A DNA stretch of 32,696 bases from Verrucomicrobiota bacterium (GCA_019235445.1 JAFAKL010000398.1:1-32696); one strand, 5' to 3'. Counted from the stretch's first letter, positions 1 to 8,595 are shown. The notes: a model not told the origin generated them from the sequence alone. Numbers and translations: made by a program.

Positions 1-1
1 A

Positions 2-1087
2 TGCTTTGGAGATCAGGAAGTCGACCAGCCACACCTGAGTGTAAGAGGATTTGGGATCAATACCGCCGTCTTTCGCTGCCCCAAAAATCTCAATTCCGTA
101 TTCGGGGCGATCCGGCGTTGCACCGATTTCAACACGGTAGGTTTGGACGCCGACATCGTCCATTGCCACACCTGGTACTCCCATTTCGGTGGGATTCTGG
201 CCAAGCTCAATTACCATGTTCCGATGGTTCTGACGGTTCATTCGCTGGAACCCCTCCGGCCATGGAAACGTGAACAGCTAGGGTACGGCTACGATTGTTC
301 GACCTGGCTGGAAAAGACGGCGACCGAGATGGCCGATGTGGTGGTCGCTGTCTCGGAGGGGACGCGGAAGGATATCCTCCGACTCTTCAATATCGACCCC
401 GCACGAGTCCGCATTATCTATAACGGGATTGATCCTGAAGAATATTACCCCCGTAAATCCGGCGATCTGCTGCCGAAGTACGGCATCGATCCCAGCAAAC
501 CTTTCGTTTTGTTTGTCGGCCGGATCGCCCGGCAAAAAGGTATCATTCATCTCGTCAATGCGATCAAATATATGGACGCCGGATTTCAAGTCGTTCTTTG
601 CGCCGGCGCGCCTGACACCCCTGAGATTGCCGAGGAAATGAAACGGGCGGTGGCAGAGGCAGTAAAGAAGAGAGATGGGGTCAGCTGGATTGATGAAATG
701 GTGACGAAAGAAGTTGTTTACCAGCTTTACTCTCACGCTGCAGTCTTCGTTTGCCCTTCTATTTACGAACCCTTTGGAATCATCAACCTTGAGGCGATGG
801 CGTGTGAAACCGCAGTGGTGGCCGCAGCCGTCGGAGGCATTAAAGAGGTCGTGGTGGATGGAGAAACCGGGTTTCTCGTGCCCTTGGAGCAGATGCAGAC
901 GACGCCCTTCGAACCGGTAGATCCGGACAAATTCGCCCGCGATCTGGCTGAGAAGATAAATCTATTGATGGCCGATCCGGCCTTACGCAAAAGCTTTGGA
1001 GAGGCTGGACGCAAGCGAGCTGTCGAAAAGTTCAGCTGGTCGGCAATCGCCGCTGAAACAAAAAAAATGTACGAATCGCTCCTCTAA
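2..1087 (+). CDS. glgA: Glycogen synthase-like GT4 glycosyltransferase, 5' end missing
   Basis: The reading frame is open from base 2 to the TAA at 1085-1087, so the true start lies outside the window; a TTG at 143 is internal. The visible part is a GT-B, family GT4 enzyme. An early GDQE segment and the stretch DIVHCHTWYSHFGG lie in the acceptor domain. VLFVGRIARQKG opens the nucleotide-sugar domain, and EPFGIINLEAMACETAVVAA is the E-x7-E motif that binds the sugar donor. The combination matches the Corynebacterium-type glycogen synthase family, whose members use ADP-glucose to extend alpha-1,4-glucan or to make maltose-1-phosphate. Which product is made here cannot be read from sequence. The next gene, obg, follows after about 140 bases. 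Confidence 0.85.
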   Translation, partial: CFGDQEVDQPHLSVRGFGINTAVFRCPKNLNSVFGAIRRCTDFNTVGLDADIVHCHTWYSHFGGILAKLNYHVPMVLTVHSLEPLRPWKREQLGYGYDCSTWLEKTATEMADVVVAVSEGTRKDILRLFNIDPARVRIIYNGIDPEEYYPRKSGDLLPKYGIDPSKPFVLFVGRIARQKGIIHLVNAIKYMDAGFQVVLCAGAPDTPEIAEEMKRAVAEAVKKRDGVSWIDEMVTKEVVYQLYSHAAVFVCPSIYEPFGIINLEAMACETAVVAAAVGGIKEVVVDGETGFLVPLEQMQTTPFEPVDPDKFARDLAEKINLLMADPALRKSFGEAGRKRAVEKFSWSAIAAETKKMYESLL

Positions 1088-1112
1088 CCCCGGCGGTTGA
1101 TACACAAGGAAG

Positions 1113-1150
1113 CGTCCCGCGGCTTTCTTTAAGCCGGGCAAAGCGGGACG
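1113..1150. terminator. Strong hairpin after glgA
   Basis: CGTCCCGC (1113-1120) pairs with GCGGGACG (1143-1150). Inside it GGCTT (1121-1125) pairs with AAGCC (1131-1135) around a TCTTT loop, leaving a 7-base bulge (1136-1142). It sits 25 bases after the glgA stop. There is no clear T-tract, so it may be a terminator, a processing signal or a REP-like element. Confidence 0.5.
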
Positions 1151-1180
1151 GTTCGCCTCCGGGTTCAGCGCCGGCCCCAC

Positions 1181-1219
1181 TCGGAACGTTGAACCTTGAG
1201 CGTCGAGCGTCGAACGTTC
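1181..1219. repeat. Degenerate heptamer tandem repeat upstream of obg
   Basis: Four adjacent 7-mers GTTGAAC, CTTGAGC, GTCGAGC and GTCGAAC (1188-1215) fit the consensus GTYGARC with one mismatch. They are followed by the palindrome GAACGTTC (1212-1219). The array ends 7 bases before the obg start codon, so it occupies the place of the obg leader and leaves no room for a normal Shine-Dalgarno site. Confidence 0.6.
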
Positions 1220-1226
1220 ATGCCTC

Positions 1227-2291
1227 ATGTTTGTCGATCGGATCAGAATTCATGCAAAAGCTGGGGATGGCGGTAACGGCTGCGTCAGTTTTCGACGGGA
1301 GAAATTTGTCCCGAGAGGCGGCCCGGACGGCGGTGATGGAGGCAAGGGGGGCGACATCATCTTCCGGACCAATGTGCATACTGACAACCTGGTAGCATTC
1401 TATTATCAACCGCTCTTGAAGGCGTCGCGCGGCGAACATGGAATGGGCAAGAACATGTACGGTAAAGCGGGCAAAGACTCTATCCACAAAGTGCCCGCAG
1501 GCACGCTGATCTACCGGATACCGTCCCACATTCTGGAGCTGCCAACGGCAGAGGAGACGCTGGATGTGCCCCCGCCCAAGCTGGTGATTTCGCCGATGGA
1601 TTGTGAATTGGTCGCTGATCTGAATCAGGAAAATCAGGAGCTGATTTTGTGCAGAGGCGGATCCGGCGGTAAAGGGAACACCCATTTTAAAAGCTCGACT
1701 AATCGCGCCCCGCGGCAATTCACCGAAGGTGAATCGGGCGAAGAGGGCTATTTTCTTTTGGAGCTGCGAAAGATAGCTGATGTGGGGTTAGTCGGTTACC
1801 CGAATGCCGGCAAATCAACACTGCTGGGAAAAGTTTCTGCCGCCCATCCAAAGATCGCGCCTTATCCATTCACCACCCTGAATCCAGTGGTGGGGGTCGT
1901 GGAATTTGAAGGGTACAGGCGCGCCACCGTGGCAGATATTCCTGGCCTCATAGAAGGAGCGCACCAGAATGTGGGATTAGGTCACGATTTCCTGCGGCAT
2001 ATCGTTCGTTGTAAATTGTTAGTGTTTATCCTCGATGCCGCTGGCAGCGAAGGACGTAATCCAATGGAAGACCTTCATTCACTGCGTCGCGAACTTGACC
2101 TGTACGATCCGACGCTAAGTCAGCGGTCATGGATTATCGCGGCCAATAAAATGGATCTGCCCAATGCCGAGGAAAATTTGGCCATCCTCCGGAATAGGTT
2201 TCCCGAGAAGATGATAGTGCCGATGGTTGCCGCAGACGGCCGCGGTGTGGACGATTTCAAACGCGCGCTGCATACGCTCCTGAGCTTATGA
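1227..2291 (+). CDS. obg: Obg/CgtA family GTPase
   Basis: This ribosome-associated GTPase acts in 50S maturation and stress control. The glycine-rich Obg fold occupies residues 1 to about 180 (AGDGGNGCVSFRREKFVPRG, GGDGGKGG, CRGGSGGKGN). The G domain follows, with P-loop GYPNAGKST at 190-198, switch-II DIPGLIEGA and specificity motif NKMD. The protein ends at 354 residues shortly after the G domain, so it is the short form without a C-terminal OCT domain. Between GTLIYRI and CRGGSGG the Obg fold carries extra sequence (about residues 95-145) that is longer than in the E. coli type. The ATG at 1227 starts the canonical MFVDRIRIHAKAGDGG. No clear ribosome-binding site is visible. Confidence 0.95.
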   Translation: MFVDRIRIHAKAGDGGNGCVSFRREKFVPRGGPDGGDGGKGGDIIFRTNVHTDNLVAFYYQPLLKASRGEHGMGKNMYGKAGKDSIHKVPAGTLIYRIPSHILELPTAEETLDVPPPKLVISPMDCELVADLNQENQELILCRGGSGGKGNTHFKSSTNRAPRQFTEGESGEEGYFLLELRKIADVGLVGYPNAGKSTLLGKVSAAHPKIAPYPFTTLNPVVGVVEFEGYRRATVADIPGLIEGAHQNVGLGHDFLRHIVRCKLLVFILDAAGSEGRNPMEDLHSLRRELDLYDPTLSQRSWIIAANKMDLPNAEENLAILRNRFPEKMIVPMVAADGRGVDDFKRALHTLLSL

Positions 2292-2375
2292 ACTGGTGGT
2301 GGCGACCTCTTTGGAAAGGGCCGGGAGTGGACGCAGAAAGCCGAGGGGGCTTATCTGATCGATTTTGAAGGACTG

Positions 2376-3575
2376 ATGCAATCCTCGGTCGCGACGTCCG
2401 AATCCAGAGCGAAGCCGCTCATTGCCAGCTTTTGCACCTATTTTCTCAAGGCGGAGATGCTTCATATCTATCGCCAGATTATTGCGCTGCAGAGGGTTGA
2501 GACCTTTGTTATCACGAAAATTCGGGAGAATGCAGCGCTGTATCCATTCCGCGATCTGGAGCTGCTCAAAAGCTCGAAGCCCAATCCCGTTTGTCGTGGG
2601 CGCCTGAAGTATTTGGCCCGAGCGCCCGCACTGGTTTACCGGGGCGAATTTGACGGCATCCGTCGCGTGCTCCTGCGACGGAACCCGGATCTCATGCACG
2701 TCTACTTCGGAAATACCGGCGTTCATCTGCTGCCGCTCATTGAGAGATGGGATCGTCCCTGCGTCGTTTCGTTCCATGGAATGGACGTTCAACGCCGGGA
2801 AAGCGAGCGAGGTTACGAAGCCAGTCTCCGGAAGCTGCTGCGATTAGTGCCGCTCGTCCTGGTCCGAAGCCGATCGATTGCGCAGCGTTTGATAGAACTT
2901 GGTTGCGATCCGCAAAAGGTTCGATTGAACCGTACGGGAATACCGCTGGGAGAGTTTCCGTATCTGGCCAGAACCCCTCCCACAGAAGGCGCGTGGACGA
3001 TTATTCAGGCTTGCCGATTGGTTCCCAAGAAAGGATTGCCGACGGCGTTGCGGGCGTTTGCACGATTCGCAAGAGAATTCCCAAGATCCAAATTCCTGAT
3101 CGCAGGCGGCGGTCCACTGCGCCAGGAGCTGGAACAACTGGTGCGCCGGCTAGACCTGCAAAAAGCCGTCGTCTTTCTTGGATTCCTTGGTCAATCCCAA
3201 TTGCGCGAGATGTACGAAAAAGCGCACATTTTCATGCATCCCAGTGAATTGCCGCCCGACTCTAATGAGGAGGGAGTTCCAAATTCAATGCTCGAAGCGA
3301 TGGCCAGCGGGTTGCCCGTGGTCGCAACTCGCCATGGCGGAATTCCCGAAGCGGTGACTGACGGCGTGAACGGGTTGCTGGTCCCGGAACGAGACGATGA
3401 AGGATTAGCCAAGTCTCTACTGAAGCTCGTCCAAGATCCTGCTCTTTGGAAGGCCTTGGGTGCGTCCGCTTCGCGTACGGTAACGATGGAATTCGCGCAA
3501 CCGCGCCAAATCGAATCCCTCGAATCTGCTTACTTTGAAGCTATTGAAGAGTGGCAAAAGAAAGCGTCAGTTTAA
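2376..3575 (+). CDS. GT4 family glycosyltransferase (WcaL-like)
   Basis: A 399-residue GT-B glycosyltransferase. The N-terminal half contains VSFHGMDVQRRE, typical of acceptor domains in exopolysaccharide enzymes. The C-terminal half has IIQACRLVPKKGL, KFLIAGGGPLRQELE, FLGFLGQSQLREMYEKA and the donor-binding stretch EEGVPNSMLEAMASGLPVVA. The layout is closest to colanic-acid-type transferases such as WcaL, so transfer of a sugar from a nucleotide sugar to a lipid-linked or surface glycan is likely. Donor and acceptor are unknown. The frame is open upstream to the obg stop (2292) but holds no ATG, GTG or TTG, so ATG 2376 is the first usable start. The gene lies 84 bases after obg and may be co-transcribed with it. 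Confidence 0.85.
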   Translation: MQSSVATSESRAKPLIASFCTYFLKAEMLHIYRQIIALQRVETFVITKIRENAALYPFRDLELLKSSKPNPVCRGRLKYLARAPALVYRGEFDGIRRVLLRRNPDLMHVYFGNTGVHLLPLIERWDRPCVVSFHGMDVQRRESERGYEASLRKLLRLVPLVLVRSRSIAQRLIELGCDPQKVRLNRTGIPLGEFPYLARTPPTEGAWTIIQACRLVPKKGLPTALRAFARFAREFPRSKFLIAGGGPLRQELEQLVRRLDLQKAVVFLGFLGQSQLREMYEKAHIFMHPSELPPDSNEEGVPNSMLEAMASGLPVVATRHGGIPEAVTDGVNGLLVPERDDEGLAKSLLKLVQDPALWKALGASASRTVTMEFAQPRQIESLESAYFEAIEEWQKKASV

Positions 3576-3728
3576 GCTTAACTTGCAAGCAGGGACGAAA
3601 GCACTGTAAGCAAAGCGCTCGATTTACTTCGACGCTCTTGTTTAATTGATGACGCGCTACGCTCCATTCCGCCCCTTCCAACGAAAGACCGCGCGAGCCA
3701 GAATCCGGCTTTTGAGCGCCGTTTCAAC

Positions 3729-4769
3729 CTATGCAGAAATCACCTGAATCTGTGCCTTTATGCAATCCGGCGGCATCTTCACTGCGAATTCAAATGCCTC
3801 GATGCTATCGCGAAAATCAAAGGTGCGACTGATCAAAGGTTTGAGATCGATTTTGCCCGATCCCATGAGAGCGAGCGCACGCGGATATACGTGAGCGTAC
3901 CTGAATACTGTCTCGATGGAAGCCTCCTTGGCGCTCAGCGCCACGATATCCAGTGAGACAGGACGTATCGGCAGCCCAACAAGCACAATCCGTCCTCCTG
4001 GGCACAGCGCCTCGGGCGCGGCTTGGATAGCAGCGGGAGCCCCGCTTGCCTCGAAAACGAGATCTGCGCCCCACCCGTCAGTTAGTTCATCAATAACCCC
4101 GCGCAAATTCTCCTTTGCCACATTTACCGGCCGAATTGGCCCCAAAGTGGCTGCCAGATCAAGCTTCGGTTGCTGGACATCGGTAATTACGACTTGGCTG
4201 CATCCTCCGGCAATCGCGGCTAACGAGGTGACGATGCCAATCGGTCCTGCCCCCATGACGACCGCGAGATCCCCTGGCTTGATCTTCGCTTTCACTGCTG
4301 CATGCATGCCCACCGCCAGTGGCTCAACCATGGCGCCTTCGGCGAAGCTGACGTTGTCCGGCAGCTTGAATGTATAGGCGGCAGGATGAATGACGTAGGG
4401 TGTCAGACATCCGTGGATCGGCGGCGTCGCCCAGAAGCGCACCGCAGGATCCAAGTTGTAAATTCCTAAACGGCTCGCGCGGCTATTCGGGTCAGGAATG
4501 CCGGGTTCCATGCAGACACGGTCACCAGGTTTATGATGCTTAACCGCATGACCGACTTCCACCACGGTGCCGGATGCTTCATGACCGAGGACCATTGGTT
4601 CTTTTACCACGAACGGGCCAATTGCACCGTATTCGTAGTAGTGGACGTCACTTCCGCAGATTCCCACCGTTTGTATTTTGATCTTAACGTCGTGGGGACC
4701 CACTTCGGTCGGTAAATTGATTTCGCGAATGGACAGTTCACCTTTGCGTTCCAGCACTAAAGCTTCCAT
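3729..4769 (-). CDS. Zinc-dependent sorbitol/xylitol dehydrogenase-like MDR enzyme
   Basis: A medium-chain dehydrogenase/reductase of 346 residues that oxidises a polyol to a ketose with NAD(P). The catalytic zinc ligands are visible as C38 ([13 protein letters not shown]), H63-E64 (LGHEASG) and E149 (MVEPLAVG). The nucleotide fold carries GAGPIG at 173-178. The lobe that normally binds a second, structural zinc through four Cys reads [17 protein letters not shown] and has none of them, as in animal sorbitol dehydrogenases. It is convergent with the glycosyltransferase upstream. The substrate (sorbitol, xylitol, threonine or another) is not determined. The region 3576-3728 between the two stops shows only a weak imperfect hairpin. 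Confidence 0.85.
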   Translation of the reverse strand: MEALVLERKGELSIREINLPTEVGPHDVKIKIQTVGICGSDVHYYEYGAIGPFVVKEPMVLGHEASGTVVEVGHAVKHHKPGDRVCMEPGIPDPNSRASRLGIYNLDPAVRFWATPPIHGCLTPYVIHPAAYTFKLPDNVSFAEGAMVEPLAVGMHAAVKAKIKPGDLAVVMGAGPIGIVTSLAAIAGGCSQVVITDVQQPKLDLAATLGPIRPVNVAKENLRGVIDELTDGWGADLVFEASGAPAAIQAAPEALCPGGRIVLVGLPIRPVSLDIVALSAKEASIETVFRYAHVYPRALALMGSGKIDLKPLISRTFDFRDSIEAFEFAVKMPPDCIKAQIQVISA

Positions 4770-5066
4770 GAATAGACAAAATATTGAGGTTTAGCGTTTG
4801 TTTAAATCTGCGCCTTTCCGAACCAGACAAGAGGGGGATAAAAAAATGGTGAAAGTTCTATGCCGTTCGGCTTAGACCATCTCAACCTTTCCCGAACATC
4901 TTTCCGGTTGCAATGTCAAATAGAGGCCGCTGCCCACAAACTCCTTACCGCGTCCGCTAGCTGGGTTGGTCTGGCCGATCCAAAAAACAACTTGCAGAAG
5001 ACGCCTGTGCGCTGAAAGCGCAGAAACAAGGAAAACCCAGCCGGCGCCACCCCGGTCATTATAAGA

Positions 5067-5121
5067 GCCCCAAAACAAGGGAAAAGCCCCAAAACAAGGG
5101 ACAGCCCCAAAACAAGGGACA
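5067..5121. repeat. Three tandem 18-19 bp repeats
   Basis: The unit GCCCCAAAACAAGGGA is followed by AAA in copy 1 (5067-5085) and CA in copies 2 (5086-5103) and 3 (5104-5121). The last copy runs into GGTCAAAT. On the minus strand the block reads TTTGACCTGTCCCTTG, the kind of TGTCCC-containing sequence often found near REP-associated transposases in environmental genomes. Confidence 0.8.
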
Positions 5122-5214
5122 GGTCAAATATTTGCCGGGGCGCCGGAGGCGAACGTACAACAAGGAGGACAGATTGGATGTTACGGGGAGGGAAATTTTG
5201 GGGACAGGTCAAAT
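5116..5214. repeat. 14-bp direct repeat pair GGGACAGGTCAAAT
   Basis: Perfect copies lie at 5116-5129 and 5201-5214, 85 bases apart, enclosing a unique segment with no open frame of note. The first copy overlaps the end of the tandem array. They could be recombination scars or ends of a small non-autonomous element. Confidence 0.7.
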
Positions 5215-5704
5215 GGCGCGGTGCGTACTCCGAGTGCAGACTGCGGCTTGAGCCAAGGAGCTAACTACCCCGAAACCGGGATGACAAGCGGGACTTCCAG
5301 CGGAACGACCTTTCTTCACCTGGGCCCGAGGGGCACAGGCGGCTACTTTGATCGAGCTGAGTTCCCCAAACAGCGGGCCGAAGTAGCTCGTTCCGCTGAG
5401 CCTCCCGTCGCCAACACTTTTCGGCACTGCCTTATAGCGGTCTGTTACGAGAGCCAGTGGCTGTCGACGAGGAGGGAGTTCAATGGTAGAGGAGAAGGGC
5501 CATTTTCTCCAGGTGGCAACGCGTAGCACCCGAAAAGCCTGGCGGATTAACCGCATCCAGCCGCCAGCAACTGCAGGAAGGAACCCGCAGTTGCGCTTCG
5601 CCGTCAGGGCGGGGACTCGGGCGTCGATCAGGCCGAGGCACCCCGGAGTAACGTTGGCCGGCCCCGTCGTTACGCCTCATTGCTGCTGCGCACTGGCTAC
5701 GTCC

Positions 5705-5734
5705 GCTCTGGCTCTGGCTCAGGCTCAGGCCCAG
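5705..5734. repeat. Hexamer microsatellite
   Basis: Five tandem hexamers: GCTCTG twice, GCTCAG twice and GCCCAG. It lies in an open frame (5483-6304) and would encode an Ala-Leu/Ala-Gln run, but the frame around it resembles no protein upstream of about 5880. It is probably non-coding low-complexity DNA. Confidence 0.7.
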
Positions 5735-5879
5735 AACTTCTGCCAACGTTTTCCACACGGGCGCGGACCCGCATGGGTAGGATTCGCCAAAGTCTGGACG
5801 GATCTTCCCAATCACGTGCAACCATTCGTCGAGCGTTGGTTACGCGAACGAGGAACGCGCTGCCGCAACGAGCGCGCGC

Positions 5880-6500
5880 GCAAAAAGCTCGCCAACTGCG
5901 TCCGGAGCCCAGTCGAGCGGATGTTGGGCTTGGTCTTGCCGGATTACGTGGGGAGCGGGCGCGGCAAGCGACCCCACTCCTTCCTCGGGCAAGCTCCAGG
6001 CTATTTCGACTTTTTACAGGAGGAACGCGGGCTCAGTCCGCGCACTCTGGAGTATTACGATTATTGCCTGCGAAGTTTGCAGACCTATCTGCAGGATATT
6101 GAGGTTAGCGTGCTGGAGGAACTCTCGCCCATGATCCTGATTGCCTTCGTGACGGCTCGAGGCCAGGAATGGGGTAAAAGCGCCATCACCGTATTGTGTG
6201 CTGCTTTACGGGTGTTTTTGCGCTATCTGCATCGAGAAGGTCTGATTCGCCGGGCCTCAGTTCCAGTGTCGAATGTCCCAAGCAAAGGGCAGGCATCACC
6301 GTAGCTCGCAGCGGTTCTCACACACCCGACACACTTGCGTGCAGCGTCTGGTCGATGCCCATTTTTCTCTGAAGACCATCGGCGATTATGTGGGCCACCG
6401 CTCACCTGACTCAACCATGATCTACAGCAAAGGTGTTTACCGCCGCTTGGACCAATGTGCTGATGCGGGTTGGGAAACTCCGGACCCCAGCGGTCAAAGA
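5880..6500 (+). pseudogene. Degraded tyrosine recombinase (phage-type integrase)
   Basis: Two halves of an integrase sit in different frames. The first (to a stop at 6302-6304) carries the core-binding, SAM-like domain: PVERMLGLVLPDYVG, FLQEERGLSPRTLEYYDYCL and LRVFLRYLHREGLIRR. The second (from about 6312) carries the C-terminal catalytic boxes: SHTRHTC with H and R at 6321-6329, DYVGHRSPDSTMIYSK with the second His and the nucleophilic Tyr. Only some twenty codons separate them, whereas an intact enzyme needs well over a hundred, including box I with the first catalytic Arg and the Lys hairpin. An internal deletion plus frame change has therefore inactivated it. Open frames extend it on both sides (5483 and 6653) but show no homology there. 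Confidence 0.75.
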
Positions 6501-6611
6501 ATAAGCAAGTCGAGCAGAGATAATTACTTGGATATCCAGGGATCGCGCCCAATGGTTGACCCAAATTCGTGCAGACCGGGAGCGTACCCGGTGTGGTACT
6601 GTACCGCTCAG

Positions 6612-6636
6612 CCCCCGGAACGGCTGAACCGGGGGG
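6612..6636 (+). terminator. GC-rich hairpin after the recombinase remnant
   Basis: CCCCCGG (6612-6618) pairs with CCGGGGG (6629-6635) around the loop AACGGCTGAA, followed by GTTTG. This has the shape of a rho-independent terminator with a poor T-tract. Confidence 0.45.
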
Positions 6637-6703
6637 TTTGTGCAGGAGATTAGATTAGTCGCCGAGCGGAGCGCCTATTTCCCGCAAGAGGAAAGTACAC
6701 CTG

Positions 6704-7129
6704 TTAAGCAATGAGCTTTTTGGTCAGGCTGATATCGGCCTTCAGCACTCGCGAAACAGGACACCCTGCCTTTGCTTTGTCGGCGATTTCATCGAATTTC
6801 GCAGCGTCTATTCCGGGAACCTTGCCTGTCAAATCAAGGTGAATCGTGGTGATAGTCCAGTTTCCGTCAACTTGATCCAACGTGAGCGTTGCTTGTGTGG
6901 ATAGTTCGTCGGGCTTGAATCCTTCGGCACCCAGGAAGGCCGAACATGCCATCGTAAAACAGCCCGCATGGGCTGCGGCGATTAGCTCCTCTGGGTTCGT
7001 GCCCACCCCGTTTTCGAAACGGGTTGAAAAAGAATATTGGGTCTGCTTTAACACGCCACTTTGTGTGGAAACCGTGCCTTTGCCTTGCTTGAGATCGCCG
7101 TTCCAGACGGCGCTTGCGGTACGTTTCAT
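6704..7129 (-). CDS. osmC: OsmC family peroxiredoxin
   Basis: A 141-residue thiol peroxidase that reduces organic hydroperoxides. The two family cysteines are present: C57 in [17 protein letters not shown] and C123 in [11 protein letters not shown]. The start is placed at ATG 7127-7129 because [18 protein letters not shown] is the standard OsmC N-terminus. The frame runs on upstream to 7216, but those 29 residues are not family-like. The gene stands alone, bounded by the mobile-element scar on one side and a sparse stretch on the other. Its promoter is not evident from sequence. Confidence 0.92.
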   Translation of the reverse strand: MKRTASAVWNGDLKQGKGTVSTQSGVLKQTQYSFSTRFENGVGTNPEELIAAAHAGCFTMACSAFLGAEGFKPDELSTQATLTLDQVDGNWTITTIHLDLTGKVPGIDAAKFDEIADKAKAGCPVSRVLKADISLTKKLIA

Positions 7130-7417
7130 AGGTTTTCGGGGATTTTGATCCGGTGTAAGGGTTTGAGAAGCATCCCGGGATGCCTCGGTTTCAAAATGCC
7201 GCTCGAGCGCTGACAATCAAGTCAATTGAGTTGACGAGGAACTCTCCCGCTGAAGGTGGTTCGTAAACCTTCGCGCTGGCGCAAAACGCTGTAACGCCGC
7301 AAAAGCAGAGCGAATTCAGAGAGGCTGGCGCTAGATCCCGGAGAAAATAGGGGCTCGACTGACCTATCGAGACTCAAAATCGCCAGTCACGGACCAGAGG
7401 ACCTAGAGTGCAGAAGA

Positions 7418-7597
7418 TTAACTTTTCGAGAAAGCGAAACTCGGGATGGGGAATTTCGCGTTGATCAGTTTCAAAACCTCCGTACAAACTTCGTCCATTG
7501 AGATATCAAAGACCTCACTGATGGCACGCAACTCGGCGAGTTGGTCAGGCGTCGCGGCAAGCAGGACTTCGTTTAATTGCTGAGGAGAATATTTCAT
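7418..7597 (-). CDS. Small hypothetical protein, 59 residues
   Basis: ATG (7595-7597) to TAA (7418-7420) encodes 59 residues beginning MKYSPQQLNEVLLAATPDQL and ending FPIPSFAFSKS. The sequence has regular amphipathic spacing (LNEVLLAATPDQLAEL, MDEVCTEVLKLI), suggesting two short helices and a hydrophobic tail. I recognise no family. It lies between the TIGR01777 gene and osmC on the same strand. No good ribosome-binding site precedes it. The composition is protein-like, but a chance frame of this length is possible. The surrounding 7130-7417 and 7598-7710 show nothing else. Confidence 0.45.
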   Translation of the reverse strand: MKYSPQQLNEVLLAATPDQLAELRAISEVFDISMDEVCTEVLKLINAKFPIPSFAFSKS

Positions 7598-7710
7598 CGA
7601 CCGTTTGAGCTAACGAGGTAAATCGGTACTCGTGAGCGGAACTTGAGATAGATTTCGATCTCGTGCCCTGTCCCTGAATAACAGGTACCTGATATTTCGG
7701 CGACAGTACA

Positions 7711-8595
7711 CTAGGCCAAGACATCGGACAGTGCGGCCCGTAACTCAGGGAAACGGAACGAGAAGCCGGTTTGTACGGCTTTCTCCGGGATGAGTCGCAG
7801 ACTGTCCAGCAAAAGCGACGCTTCGTTCGCCGGAAGCAGCCGGAGGGCAAACTCGGGCGCCGCAAACAAAGTTGGGCGTTTGAGAATTTCGCCCATGACT
7901 TTAGTGAACTCTTCGTTGCGTATTGGATTTGGTGATGCGCCGTTTACCGGACCGTGCACGGATTCAGTCTCAAGAGCGTGAAGAAAAAGAGCAGCGATGT
8001 CCGCGAGATGGATCCAGGACATCCATTGCTTACCGGATCCGAGTTTCCCTCCCAGCCCGGATTTGAAAATGTTTTTTATCAGTGGGATGGCTCCGCCGTT
8101 CTTTCCGAAAACCAAGGAGATCCGGACCGGAATGTAGCGGGTACCTGCCGCTTCGGCTTTTTGGCCTTCCGCCTCCCAAACGTTTGCCACTTCAGCGAGG
8201 AAGCCGACAGAAGTTGTCGCACTTGATTCGGTGATGGTCTCTTCACCACGGTTCCCGTAAATGGCCGCCCCAGATGCGCTGACTAGGACAGACGGTCTGC
8301 TCGGGGCCTTCCCGATCGCATCAACGATCCATCGGGTACCATCGATGCGGCTGCGTAAAATCCTTTCCCGTTTCTGTTTGGTCCAGAGTCCGAGAACGGA
8401 TTCGCCGGCGAGATGAATGATCGCTTCGATCCCGCTCAGGTCAATGTCAGGACCGAACGTGCGGACCGGTTCACAGCCCGTCACTGGTTCTCCCTTCCGT
8501 CTTGAAAATGGGATAACCCGATGACCGTGAGCGAGAGCGTCTCGAACGATCTGCTGGGCGAGAAAACCGGACGCTCCGGTGATTCCAATATGCAT
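7711..8595 (-). CDS. TIGR01777 family SDR epimerase-like protein (YfcH type)
   Basis: A 294-residue extended short-chain dehydrogenase fold. The N-terminal NAD(P) motif is GITGASGFLAQQIV, followed by IIHLAGESV and LVSASGAAIYGNRG, and then a Tyr-less active region typical of the YfcH/SulA-like group. WMSWIHLADIAALFLHALE and PVNGASPNPIRNEEFTKVMG lead into the C-terminal DUF1731 segment (FALRLLPANEASLLLDSLRL, then PEKAVQTGFSFRFPEL). The family's biochemical role is poorly known. ATG 8593-8595 begins with the Rossmann strand, so the start is well supported. It lies 115 bases downstream of the amidase gene on the same strand. Confidence 0.88.
   Translation of the reverse strand: MHIGITGASGFLAQQIVRDALAHGHRVIPFSRRKGEPVTGCEPVRTFGPDIDLSGIEAIIHLAGESVLGLWTKQKRERILRSRIDGTRWIVDAIGKAPSRPSVLVSASGAAIYGNRGEETITESSATTSVGFLAEVANVWEAEGQKAEAAGTRYIPVRISLVFGKNGGAIPLIKNIFKSGLGGKLGSGKQWMSWIHLADIAALFLHALETESVHGPVNGASPNPIRNEEFTKVMGEILKRPTLFAAPEFALRLLPANEASLLLDSLRLIPEKAVQTGFSFRFPELRAALSDVLA

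Larger units (their letters stand above)
4770..5482. other. Gene-poor repeat region
   Basis: About 0.7 kb without a convincing gene. It holds the promoter side of the dehydrogenase (4770-4870), a short GCGCTGAAAGCGC hairpin near 5010, the GCCCCAAAACAAGGGACA array and two copies of GGGACAGGTCAAAT. Open frames on the minus strand at 4872-5212 and 5209-5556 have no recognisable motifs and a composition unlike the neighbouring genes. Read with the recombinase remnant downstream, it looks like a decayed mobile-element insertion site. Confidence 0.5.

Noticed and set aside
1-273. Plus-strand ATG-started frame of 90 codons at the left edge
   Set aside because: It is out of frame with the clearly recognisable glycosyltransferase that occupies the same bases from position 2.
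4872-5212. Overlapping minus-strand frames in the repeat region
   Set aside because: They span the tandem repeat array and encode no recognisable domain.
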